Source of the DNA: Gordonia araii NBRC 100433
GTDB taxonomy: Bacteria > Actinomycetota > Actinomycetes > Mycobacteriales > Mycobacteriaceae
DNA: 64,000 bases
Direction: 5' to 3'
NCBI RefSeq assembly: GCF_000241265.1
Contig: NZ_BAEE01000063.1
Span: 124,001-188,000 of the forward strand
In this document: one piece after another, positions 45,259 to 54,868 of the stretch
How the letters are laid out: each line of letters starts with the position of its first letter
How positions within the stretch are numbered: position 1 is the first letter of the stretch
The notes under the pieces: model-generated
What the model was told of the DNA's origin: nothing
What the model saw: the letters and a program-made list of their open reading frames with translations, nothing else
Databases searched by the model: none
Position numbers and translations under genes: made by a program

Positions 45259-46842
45259 CTACTTCTTGTCCTTGCCGTTCGGATCGAACTGCGAGAAGTC
45301 GAGGTCGGCCAGTCCGGGCGGCAACTCGTCGAGGCCGGGCGGCATCGAGGACAGGTCCGGCATTCCGCCGGGCGGCATACCGGGGAATGCACCGGGCGGC
45401 ATACCGGGGAAGCCGCCGCGCATCTTCGGCGGCGTCGGGCCCCGCCCGCGACCCTTCTTTCCCTTCTTGCCCTTCTTCCTGGTGTTCTTGCGCCCCCCGC
45501 CGGGGCCGGCCATGCGACCCGACATCGCGGCCATCTGTTTGCGCGCCTCGAAGAACCGGTCGACCAGCTGATTGACCTCCGACACGGCCACACCGGAGCC
45601 GTTGGCGATGCGCAGGCGGCGCGAACCGTTGATGATCTTCGGATCGGCCCGCTCGGCGGGCGTCATGCCCCGGATGATCGCCTGGACGCGGTCGAGTTGC
45701 GAATCGTCGACCTGGGCGAGTGCCTCTTTCATCTGACCCGCGCCGGGAAGCATCCCCAGCAGGTTCCCGATGGGACCCATCTTGCGGATCATCAGCATCT
45801 GCTGGAGGAAGTCCTCCAGCGTCAGCTCGCCATCCATGATCTTGGTGGCGGCCTGCTCGGCCTCCTTGGCGTCCCAATGCTGCTCGGCCTGCTCGATGAG
45901 CGAGAGCACATCGCCCATGCCGAGGATCCGGCTGGCCATTCGGTCGGGGTGGAAGACGTCGAAGTCCTCCAGTTTCTCACCCGTCGAAGCGAACAGGATC
46001 GGCTTGCCCGTCACTTCGCGCACGCTCAGTGCCGCACCGCCGCGAGCATCGCCGTCGAGCTTGGTGAGGACGACGCCGGTGAATCCGACGCCGTCGGCGA
46101 AGGCCTGTGCGGTCGTCACCGCATCCTGACCGATCATCGCGTCGACGACGAACAGGACCTCGTCGGGATCGGTCGCGGCGCGCACGTCTGAGGCCTGCTG
46201 CATCAACTCGTCGTCGACGCCCAGGCGTCCGGCGGTATCGATGATGACCGTGTCGAAATGGTTGTCCCGGGCGTGCGCGACGCCGCCCCGCGCGACCTCG
46301 ACCGGGTCGCCGGCGGAGACGCCCATCTCGCCTTCGCCGCCGACGCTGGTGCCCGGATGGGGCGCGTACACCGGAACGCCGGCACGCTCGCCGACGATCT
46401 GGAGCTGGCTGACGGCACCGGGGCGCTGCAGGTCGCAGGCCACCAGGATGGGAGTGTGTCCTTGCTTCTCCAGCCATGACGCGAGCTTGCCGGCGAGCGT
46501 CGTCTTACCCGCACCCTGCAAGCCGGCGAGCATGATGACCGTCGGCGGCGTCTTGGCCAGCGCGATTCGGCGGGTCTCGCCGCCGAGGATCCCGACGAGC
46601 TCCTCGTTGACGATCTTCACGACCTGTTGCGCGGGGTTGAGCGCGCCGGAGACCTCCGCGCCCTTGGCGCGCGACTTGATCCGTTCGATGAACGTGCGGA
46701 CGACCGGCAGCGAGACGTCGGCTTCGAGCAGCGCGAGGCGGATCTCTCGCGCGGTCGCATCGATATCGGCGTCGGTCAAACGCCCCTTGCCGCGCAGGTC
46801 TTTGAGGGCACCGGTCAACCGGTCAGACAGGGAGTCGAACAT
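45259..46842 (-). CDS. ffh: Signal recognition particle protein Ffh
   Basis: GTPase of the SRP that binds signal sequences and 4.5S RNA and docks with FtsY. The 527-aa product has the N domain, the G domain with GLQGAGKTTLAGKLA (about residue 106), DTAGRLGVDDELM and TKLDGDARGG, and the methionine-rich M domain (GPIGNLLGMLPGAGQMKEAL). The C-terminal 70 residues are a Gly/Pro/Met-rich tail (GGFPGMPPGAFPGMPPGG), as in mycobacterial Ffh. FtsY and SMC lie downstream in the chromosome block. Confidence 0.97.
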   Translation of the reverse strand: MFDSLSDRLTGALKDLRGKGRLTDADIDATAREIRLALLEADVSLPVVRTFIERIKSRAKGAEVSGALNPAQQVVKIVNEELVGILGGETRRIALAKTPPTVIMLAGLQGAGKTTLAGKLASWLEKQGHTPILVACDLQRPGAVSQLQIVGERAGVPVYAPHPGTSVGGEGEMGVSAGDPVEVARGGVAHARDNHFDTVIIDTAGRLGVDDELMQQASDVRAATDPDEVLFVVDAMIGQDAVTTAQAFADGVGFTGVVLTKLDGDARGGAALSVREVTGKPILFASTGEKLEDFDVFHPDRMASRILGMGDVLSLIEQAEQHWDAKEAEQAATKIMDGELTLEDFLQQMLMIRKMGPIGNLLGMLPGAGQMKEALAQVDDSQLDRVQAIIRGMTPAERADPKIINGSRRLRIANGSGVAVSEVNQLVDRFFEARKQMAAMSGRMAGPGGGRKNTRKKGKKGKKGRGRGPTPPKMRGGFPGMPPGAFPGMPPGGMPDLSSMPPGLDELPPGLADLDFSQFDPNGKDKK

Positions 46843-46897
46843 GGCGTCCAGTGTTCCATATCCGCCGATCGTCGCCGCGCGGACGGGGCACCGCCTA

Positions 46898-49294
46898 TCA
46901 CACGCTGGCGCAGGCCTCCCGCACCTGGTCGAGGATGCGATCGCGCCGGCGATCGTCGACCGACGATTCCCAGGTCAACGCGAACGTGTCGACGACGGTG
47001 CCGCCCATCGTGGTGACCGCCGCCCAGCGGATCGACCCGTTGTTGCGCTCGATCACCGAGGCCACCGCGGACAGAAGGCCCGGCCGATCGGTGGCGCGCA
47101 CCTCGAGGGTCGCGACGTCGTCATGCACCCAGCGCGCAACCGGCGGGGCGAGTACCGCTTGTCCCGGCACGCCTTCGATCGGGGTGCGCGGCACCGACAT
47201 GGTCCGCATCGCCGCCAGCCGGGCCGCGACGTCGACCGATCCGCTGCGCGCACCCATCAGGCGCTGGCGCAGCAATCCGGGCTCGGGAGGATCCCCGTAG
47301 AAGGGCGCCACCGTGAAGCTGTTGATGGCGGTGCCCTCCTCGGACCGCACCGTGGCCCGCAGCACCCGCAGATCGGAGAACGCGAGCACCCCGGCCATCT
47401 TCGCGAGCATGCCGGCGGAGTCCGGTGCGCTCATCGTCACCTCGAATCGGTGCGCCTGGTCGGTCGGCGCGATCTCGACGACCACCTCGTCGGCGCGGAA
47501 CCTGGCCACCTCCTCGGCGGAGAGGGGCACGGGTTCGGCCACCCCTTCCCCGGTGATCAGCTTGGTCGTGTTGGCGACGAGCTTAGAGGTGAGGGTCTGC
47601 TTCCAATCGCTCCACACGCCCGGCCCGGTCGCCTTGGCATCGGCCTCGGCGAGCGCGCCGAGGATCTCGAGCAGTACCGCACTGCCTCCCACCTTGGTGG
47701 CGACGTACTCCGCGGTCTCCGGGTCGTCGACGTCGCGCCGGGCGATGGTCTGCGCCAACAGCAGATGCTGGGCGACGATCTCGGCCAGCACGTCCACATC
47801 GCCGGGCCATAAGCCGAGACGGGTCCCGATCACCCGGGCCATCCTGGCTCCGATCTCGCTGTGGTCACCTCCGCGCCCCTTGCCGATGTCGTGGACGAGG
47901 GCACCGAGCAGCAGGAGGTCGGGTCGGGAGACCTGAGTCGTGAGCGGAGCGGCGTGGGCGACCGCCTCGAGCAGGTGCCGGTCGACCGTCCAGGCATGCA
48001 TCGCGTCGCGCGGTGGCAGGTCGCGCACGAAATCCCATTCCGGGAACAACCTGCCCCACAGCCCCATCCGGTCGAGGGCCTCGATCGGCTCCAGCATCGC
48101 CGGTCCGGTCGACAGCAGGTCGAGCAGACTGTCGCGGATGGCTCCCGGCCACGTTCCGCGGATTTCCGGGGAGTAGTCGGCGAGACGGTGCAGGGTGGAG
48201 CTGGAGATGGGCAGGCCCGATCGCGCGGCCGCGTTCGCCGCCCGCAGCACGAGCCCCGGGTCGTGGCTGGGGATCGCGTCGCGCGCCAGCACGACCTCGC
48301 CGCCGTGCTCGACGACGCCTTCGTCTAACGGTCGCCGGACGGGGAGCAATCCGCGCATCGACAGGCCGCGCCGCGGAGCGGCACCACGGGCCGTCCGCAG
48401 GCCCACCTCGACGGCATAGCTGATGGTGCGCGCTTCATCGGAGATGAGCCGGGACAAAGCGAAGCGGTCGCCCAGGTGCAATGCGGCGGCTATTTCGTCG
48501 GCGTCCTGCGCGCGCAACTGTTCGCGGCCGCGTCCGGCGACGCGGTGCAGCTCGGTACGCACGTCGAGCAGCCGGCGGTACGCGGTGCCCAGACCTCCGC
48601 CTGGCGCGTCGTCGGCGGCGAGGCGGAGCCCGTCGGTCAGCTGTGCCAGCGCGAGCGCGTTGAGCAACTGCACGTCACGCAGCCCGCCCCGGCCGTTCTT
48701 CACGTCCGGTTCGCTGCGATGGGCGACCTCGCCCGACCGGACCCACCGCTGTTCGGCGTGCTCGATCAGCTTCGGCAGGCGTCGCGGCGCCTGCATGCGC
48801 CACTGCTGCCTGATCTCGCCGATCAACAGGTCGGACAGATCCTCGTCGCCCGCGATGTGCCGCGCCTCGAGGAGCCCGAGCGCCGCCGACAGGTCTTCCC
48901 CGGCGACCCGCAGCGCATCGGGCACGGTGCGCACGCTGTGGTCGAGCCCGATATTGGCATCCCAGATCGGGTACCAGAGTTCGTCGGCGACGGCCTGCAC
49001 GCGGTCGGGGCGGTCGCCGTCGTGCAGCAACACCAGATCGAGGTCGGAGTACGGCAGCATCTCGCCACGCGCCAGACCGCCGACGGCGAGGAGCGCGAAG
49101 CCGCTGCCCTTGGTCAGCCCGGCGCGGCCGGCGGCCCCGCTGAGCCAGAGTTCGAAGAGATCGCCGAGTGCCCGGCGCAGCGCGGCCGCGTCGGGCACTG
49201 GACGTTTGTCCGGGGTGAGCCGGGGGTTGCCGATGAGGGCGGCGCGGGCCCTGACGAGATCGGTCGCCGGATTGGTAGCCGGTCCCACACTCAT
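46898..49294 (-). CDS. glnD: [Protein-PII] uridylyltransferase/adenylyltransferase GlnD
   Basis: Modifies PII (GlnB/GlnK) according to glutamine level; in actinobacteria the modification is adenylylation. The 798-aa product has the nucleotidyltransferase motif GGLARGEMLPYSDLDLVLL (about residue 72), a GlnD-specific central part, an HD domain (LGALVHDIGKGRGGDHSEIG, about residue 450) and two ACT domains at the C-terminus (VTMSAPDSAGMLAKMAGVL and VRATDRPGLLSAVASVIE). It lies 35 nt downstream of glnB; amtB-glnB-glnD is the standard nitrogen cluster. Confidence 0.96.
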   Translation of the reverse strand: MSVGPATNPATDLVRARAALIGNPRLTPDKRPVPDAAALRRALGDLFELWLSGAAGRAGLTKGSGFALLAVGGLARGEMLPYSDLDLVLLHDGDRPDRVQAVADELWYPIWDANIGLDHSVRTVPDALRVAGEDLSAALGLLEARHIAGDEDLSDLLIGEIRQQWRMQAPRRLPKLIEHAEQRWVRSGEVAHRSEPDVKNGRGGLRDVQLLNALALAQLTDGLRLAADDAPGGGLGTAYRRLLDVRTELHRVAGRGREQLRAQDADEIAAALHLGDRFALSRLISDEARTISYAVEVGLRTARGAAPRRGLSMRGLLPVRRPLDEGVVEHGGEVVLARDAIPSHDPGLVLRAANAAARSGLPISSSTLHRLADYSPEIRGTWPGAIRDSLLDLLSTGPAMLEPIEALDRMGLWGRLFPEWDFVRDLPPRDAMHAWTVDRHLLEAVAHAAPLTTQVSRPDLLLLGALVHDIGKGRGGDHSEIGARMARVIGTRLGLWPGDVDVLAEIVAQHLLLAQTIARRDVDDPETAEYVATKVGGSAVLLEILGALAEADAKATGPGVWSDWKQTLTSKLVANTTKLITGEGVAEPVPLSAEEVARFRADEVVVEIAPTDQAHRFEVTMSAPDSAGMLAKMAGVLAFSDLRVLRATVRSEEGTAINSFTVAPFYGDPPEPGLLRQRLMGARSGSVDVAARLAAMRTMSVPRTPIEGVPGQAVLAPPVARWVHDDVATLEVRATDRPGLLSAVASVIERNNGSIRWAAVTTMGGTVVDTFALTWESSVDDRRRDRILDQVREACASV

Positions 49295-49329
49295 TTGCTC
49301 GCGCCTCCCCCGCCGACCCCTGCCGAGGC

Positions 49330-51066
<1,737 letters not shown>

Positions 51067-51155
51067 GGGCCGTCCTCCTTGCTCTCACACACCTGGGTGC
51101 TCCAGTGATGTGACAAAGACTGCTCGGCCGCTGTTACCCCGACGGTGCCCGCCGC

Positions 51156-51203
51156 GTTTCGGTGAGGTGAACGCTGACGAGGCTGGTGTTTCAGACGCGT
51201 AAC
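51156..51203 (-). promoter_or_regulatory. Two GlnR boxes upstream of amtB
   Basis: In minus-strand sense GTTAC-GCGTCT-GAAAC (51203-51188) matches the GlnR consensus gTnAC-n6-GaAAC exactly; the second copy TTCAC-CTCACC-GAAAC (51171-51156) differs only in the first base. Their centres are 32 bp apart, three helical turns, a typical GlnR a/b site pair. They lie 90-137 bp before the amtB start. Confidence 0.75.
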
Positions 51204-51222
51204 ACCACCGCCCGCTCGACGG

Positions 51223-52218
51223 CTATCGGCCACGATCGGCGAGGATCGCGGCCGCCGTCGCCGCGATCGTGGAGTCGTCGTCAGCCGCCAGACGTGCCAG
51301 CGCGCCGTCGCTACTCGCCCCGGGGATCTCGGCCAGCGCCTGCGCCACCCGCAGGCGGGCCGGCGGCGAATCCGACGGGCCGAGTGCCTCCTCCAGCGCG
51401 GCCACAACGGCTTCGGTGGGCACCGTCGCTTCCCCGAGCTTCCCGAGCGCCTCGGCGGCCTCGACGTCGCGCCGCCCGGCGACGACCATCGCGGCGAGGA
51501 GATCGGTGGCCGCGGGGACCAGCCGCTGCCCCAGTTCGAGCGCGGCCCGGTCGCGTACTCCCGCGTCCACGTCGTCGAGTGCGGCCAGCAAGAGTTCCGT
51601 GGCCGGTGGTGTCGGGATCGCGGCGGTCGCGACGACGGCTCGCCGGCGGACCTCGGCATCCGCCGATGCCATGCCGCGAGCGAGCCCCGGAACGGCGTCG
51701 TCACCGGCGCGGGCCAACGACCAGCGCAGCGCACCGGCAACGTTGAGGTCCTCCTCGGCGAGTACGGCCTCGACCAGCGCCTCGGTGGGCATGCCTCCCT
51801 CGCGCTGGGCGAGAACCGCCTGCTGGCGGTGCGAGCCCGACCCGGATTCCAGCGCCCGCAGCAGCCCGACGGTATCGATGACGTCCTCCCACTGCCCTGG
51901 AGCGGCCGCCTCGATCTGGGCCAGGCGATCCAGGACGCGCTGCTGTTCGGCCATTCGCGCCCTGGTGTGGTCGATGAGCGCCGACACCACGGCCGTCGGT
52001 TCGAATGCCGGGTCGTCCAGTGCGCGTTTCGCGTCCTGCAACGACAATCCGAGGCTTCGCAGGCATTCGACGTGGAACAGCCGCCGGAAATCGGCTGCCG
52101 AGTACTCCCGGTACCCGGAGCTGGCGCGGCCGGAGGGCCGCACCAGCCCGAGCGCGTCGTAGTGGCGCAGCATGCGCGTGCTGACTCCCGAGCGGCGCGA
52201 CACTTCACCGATCAGCAT
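51223..52218 (-). CDS. MerR-type regulator fused to HEAT-like repeats
   Basis: A 331-aa protein. Residues 1-70 are a MerR winged helix (MLIGEVSRRSGVSTRMLRHYDALGLVRP and GYREYSAADFRRL), followed by a dimerisation helix (residues 75-110) and, instead of a small-molecule or metal-binding tail, at least four HEAT-like helical repeats (EAVLAEEDLNVAGALRWSLARAGDDAVPGLA, in parts, and similar). It overlaps the preceding HEAT gene (52212-52218). A MerR-like palindrome lies in front of that gene, so the pair is probably autoregulated. The signal is unknown. Confidence 0.85.
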   Translation of the reverse strand: MLIGEVSRRSGVSTRMLRHYDALGLVRPSGRASSGYREYSAADFRRLFHVECLRSLGLSLQDAKRALDDPAFEPTAVVSALIDHTRARMAEQQRVLDRLAQIEAAAPGQWEDVIDTVGLLRALESGSGSHRQQAVLAQREGGMPTEALVEAVLAEEDLNVAGALRWSLARAGDDAVPGLARGMASADAEVRRRAVVATAAIPTPPATELLLAALDDVDAGVRDRAALELGQRLVPAATDLLAAMVVAGRRDVEAAEALGKLGEATVPTEAVVAALEEALGPSDSPPARLRVAQALAEIPGASSDGALARLAADDDSTIAATAAAILADRGR

Positions 52219-52889
52219 TCGTCCTCCTCTGGCCCCGGGGCGGATTCGAGGTCGGCACCGGCCGCGGCGATCCGGCGGGCAAGTTCGACCGAGGGGGTGA
52301 ACCCGCTGTCGGGGTCGAGACGCAGCCGCTCGGTGGCCTCGGCGTGGTCCCGCACGCGCGGATCGCCGTTGGCCGCCGCCGCGCGTAGCGCCGGTATGGC
52401 CGATTCGCCGAGTTCGGCAAGTGCCCGGCTCAGGCTGCGGTGCATATCGAGGTCGCCCCGCCCGAGCTGCGTCGCGAACGCGTCAGCCAATCGTTCCTCC
52501 TCGCCGGCCGGCACCGTCGCGACGGCGGCCCGCCAGGCGCTGCGCGCCACTTCGTCGTCGCCGTCGGCCAGCAGCTCCGACACTGCCGGCCAGGACGACG
52601 CGTCGCCGATCTTCGACAGCGTGTGCAGCGCCTGCGCGCGTGCTTGCGGCACCGGCGAGGAGAGCTCGGCGATCAGCCGCGGCACCACCATCGCCGGTGG
52701 CAGTCGGCACAGCGCCCACGTCAACATGTCGCGGACGAAGAAATCGGGTTCGACAGCGCAGCGCGTCACCAGCGTTTCGGTCAGCCGTTCGTCGGCGGAA
52801 CGGCCGGCCTCCAGTGCCGCCCGCAGCCGCGTCGATGAGTCCCGTCCGGCGAGCGCGGCAATGATCGGTGTCGTCGTGGTCATCGTCAA
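52212..52889 (-). CDS. HEAT-repeat protein
   Basis: A 225-aa protein made almost entirely of HEAT-like helical repeats (VEPDFFVRDMLTWALCRLPPAMVVPRLIAELSSPVPQARAQALHTLSKIG, in parts). No signal peptide, no catalytic motif, no Cys cluster. AAGGAGG precedes the ATG at 52889. It overlaps the start of the MerR-HEAT regulator, and its own promoter carries the MerR-type palindrome. HEAT proteins act as protein-protein scaffolds; the partner may be the HEAT part of the regulator (inference). Confidence 0.8.
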   Translation of the reverse strand: MTMTTTTPIIAALAGRDSSTRLRAALEAGRSADERLTETLVTRCAVEPDFFVRDMLTWALCRLPPAMVVPRLIAELSSPVPQARAQALHTLSKIGDASSWPAVSELLADGDDEVARSAWRAAVATVPAGEEERLADAFATQLGRGDLDMHRSLSRALAELGESAIPALRAAAANGDPRVRDHAEATERLRLDPDSGFTPSVELARRIAAAGADLESAPGPEEDEC

Positions 52890-52916
52890 CCACCTCCTTC
52901 ACCGCCCACCCAACAG

Positions 52917-52933
52917 CTTGACACGGTGTCAAG
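52917..52933 (-). promoter_or_regulatory. MerR-type palindromic operator CTTGACAC-C-GTGTCAAG
   Basis: Perfect 8-bp arms around one base. In minus-strand sense it directly follows ACTTGACC, so the dyad would lie between a TTGACC -35 and the -10 region, the usual MerR arrangement. The GyrI-like stop codon is in the same TTGACC. Confidence 0.65.
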
Positions 52934-52934
52934 G

Positions 52935-53573
52935 TCAAGTGCTCCCGCGACCGCGCGCTTCTCCGACCGGTTGCCGCAGCAGCGTCCGCAGCTTCTCGGG
53001 GGCGACCTTGCGAAAGTCGCTGAAGTAGATCTCGTGGTGTTTTCCGTCGGGAACTAGCCCGTGTTCGGGGAGGAACTCGTGGTGCATCCGATCCAAGACC
53101 GGCCCCTCGTCGTCGAAGGAGCCGAGGTGAAGAGTCTGGACGCACCGGCCCTCGCTCAACGTCTGCAGTCGCACGTCACCCAGTCGAGCCGGCGGATTCT
53201 TGGCGCCGACCTGCGCTACCGCTCCGTCGACCATGTCGGTGCCGACCCAGTCGGGGACCATCAGCATCATCGTCCAGTCCCACCGCGTCTTGTCGCGCGA
53301 CACGGTGAAGGCCGCCATGTCCGCGGCCCACCACAAACCCTCGAGCGGTGGGACGACGTAGTCGCGCCCGACTTCGCGCTTGCTGGCGAATTTGAGCTTG
53401 TAGGCCACCGGATACAGCGCTTCGAGTGCGGCGACATACTCCGGCGCGGTGTTGGGATCGCCGTGCCCGTCGACCATCAGATACCGCATCGGCGGCACGT
53501 CGACGATCCGGAAGCGACCGGCCTGCGCACGGTAGCAGTCCAGGCTCTTCTTGAAATCGACCTTGTCGCTCAT
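52935..53573 (-). CDS. GyrI-like small-molecule-binding protein
   Basis: A 212-aa protein (ATG 53573) with a GyrI-like/SHS2 fold of the kind found in BmrR effector domains: VDVPPMRYLMVDGHGDPN at the start and VQTLHLGSFDDEGPVLDRMHHEFLPEHGL (in parts) later. Trp/Tyr clusters (PPLEGLWWAAD, RWDWTMMLMVPDW) could line a ligand pocket. Such stand-alone proteins bind or hydrolyse small cationic compounds. It lies 22 nt after ftsY and upstream of the MerR-controlled HEAT pair; MerR and GyrI domains are often fused, so the neighbourhood is suggestive. Confidence 0.85.
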   Translation of the reverse strand: MSDKVDFKKSLDCYRAQAGRFRIVDVPPMRYLMVDGHGDPNTAPEYVAALEALYPVAYKLKFASKREVGRDYVVPPLEGLWWAADMAAFTVSRDKTRWDWTMMLMVPDWVGTDMVDGAVAQVGAKNPPARLGDVRLQTLSEGRCVQTLHLGSFDDEGPVLDRMHHEFLPEHGLVPDGKHHEIYFSDFRKVAPEKLRTLLRQPVGEARGRGST

Positions 53574-53595
53574 CCGCTTGTGGACGACCGGTTGC

Positions 53596-54858
53596 CTACA
53601 GCAGTGCGTCGACGAAGGCGCCCGGGTCGAACGGTGCGAGGTCGTCGGCGCCTTCGCCGAGCCCCACGAGCTTGACTGGCACACCGAGTTCCTCTTGCAC
53701 CGCGAACACGATGCCGCCCTTGGCCGTGCCGTCGAGCTTGGTCAATACGACGCCGGTGATGTCGACGACCTCGGCGAAGACCTTGGCCTGGGCGAGCCCG
53801 TTCTGTCCGATGGTCGCATCGAGAACCAGCAGCACCTCGTCGACGTCGGCCTTCTTCTCCACGACGCGCTTGACCTTGCCCAGCTCGTCCATCAGACCGG
53901 TTTTGGTGTGCAGGCGTCCGGCGGTGTCGACGATGACGACGTCGACACCATGGTCGATTCCCGTCGCGACGGCGTCGAAGGCCACCGAAGCGGGATCGGC
54001 GCCTTCGTTGCCGCGGACGGTGTCGGCGCCGACACGTTCGCCCCAGGTTTGCAGCTGGTCGGCGGCCGCCGCGCGGAAGGTGTCGGCCGCGCCGAGCAGC
54101 ACCCGTCGGCCGTCGGCCACGAGAACTCTTGCCAGCTTGCCGGTCGTCGTGGTCTTGCCGGTGCCGTTGACGCCGACGACGAGGACGACGGCGGGCCGGC
54201 CGTCGTGCGGCAACGCCTTGACCGACCGGTCGAGTTCGGGATGCAACTGCTCGGTCAGGACCCGCTTGAGCAGCGTGCGCGCCTCCTCGGTGTCGCGCAC
54301 GCTGCGCGCCGCCAGTTCGGCGCGCAACTTGTCGGTGATCGCGGTGGTGGCCGAGGTGCCGACGTCGGCCATCAACAGCGTGTCCTCGATCTCCTCCCAC
54401 GAAGACTCGTCGAGGTCTCCGCCGCCGAGCAGGCCGAGCATGCTCTTGCCGATCGCCCCCTGCGAACGTGCCAGCCGACCCCGTAGACGTCCGAGTCGAC
54501 CGGCGGTCGGGGCGATTTCGTCGAGCTGCGGCTCGGCAGGGGCGGGTTCGGCCTCGACACCGGCCTCCACGTCGGGACCGGGCTCTGCTGTTGCCCGCGT
54601 GTCCGGCTCGACGACCACGGGCGCTTCGGCGTCGGGTGTTTCGTCGACCGGCTCCAGGACCGCTGTCTCGTTGCCTTGGCTGAAGCTGAATCCCGACTGG
54701 GTCTCGTAGCCGCCCTTCTCGGGTGCCCCTTCCACAGCCTTGTCCTGCGCGGACCCGAGCGACACCCGGCGACGTCGCGCGAGCACCAATCCGAGCGTGA
54801 CGAGCGCCAGCACCGCGATTACGGCGACGACGATTCCGATGATGACCGGAGTGTTCAA
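53596..54858 (-). CDS. ftsY: Signal recognition particle receptor FtsY
   Basis: SRP receptor GTPase that delivers ribosomes to SecYEG. The 420-aa product starts at a TTG (54858) with AGGGGAG at good spacing; no ATG/GTG fits. It has an N-terminal membrane helix (VIIGIVVAVIAVLALVTLGLV), an acidic A domain (about residues 40-120) and the NG domain with VGVNGTGKTTTTGKLA, DTAGRLHTKTGLMDEL and TKLDGTAKGG. It lies 10 nt after smc. Confidence 0.96.
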   Translation of the reverse strand: MNTPVIIGIVVAVIAVLALVTLGLVLARRRRVSLGSAQDKAVEGAPEKGGYETQSGFSFSQGNETAVLEPVDETPDAEAPVVVEPDTRATAEPGPDVEAGVEAEPAPAEPQLDEIAPTAGRLGRLRGRLARSQGAIGKSMLGLLGGGDLDESSWEEIEDTLLMADVGTSATTAITDKLRAELAARSVRDTEEARTLLKRVLTEQLHPELDRSVKALPHDGRPAVVLVVGVNGTGKTTTTGKLARVLVADGRRVLLGAADTFRAAAADQLQTWGERVGADTVRGNEGADPASVAFDAVATGIDHGVDVVIVDTAGRLHTKTGLMDELGKVKRVVEKKADVDEVLLVLDATIGQNGLAQAKVFAEVVDITGVVLTKLDGTAKGGIVFAVQEELGVPVKLVGLGEGADDLAPFDPGAFVDALL

Positions 54859-54868
54859 CAGTGCTCCC

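Noticed and set aside
44002-46191. Plus-strand open frame of about 730 codons over the amidohydrolase and ffh
   Set aside because: Antisense to two well-supported genes and without family features; it begins inside repeat array C.
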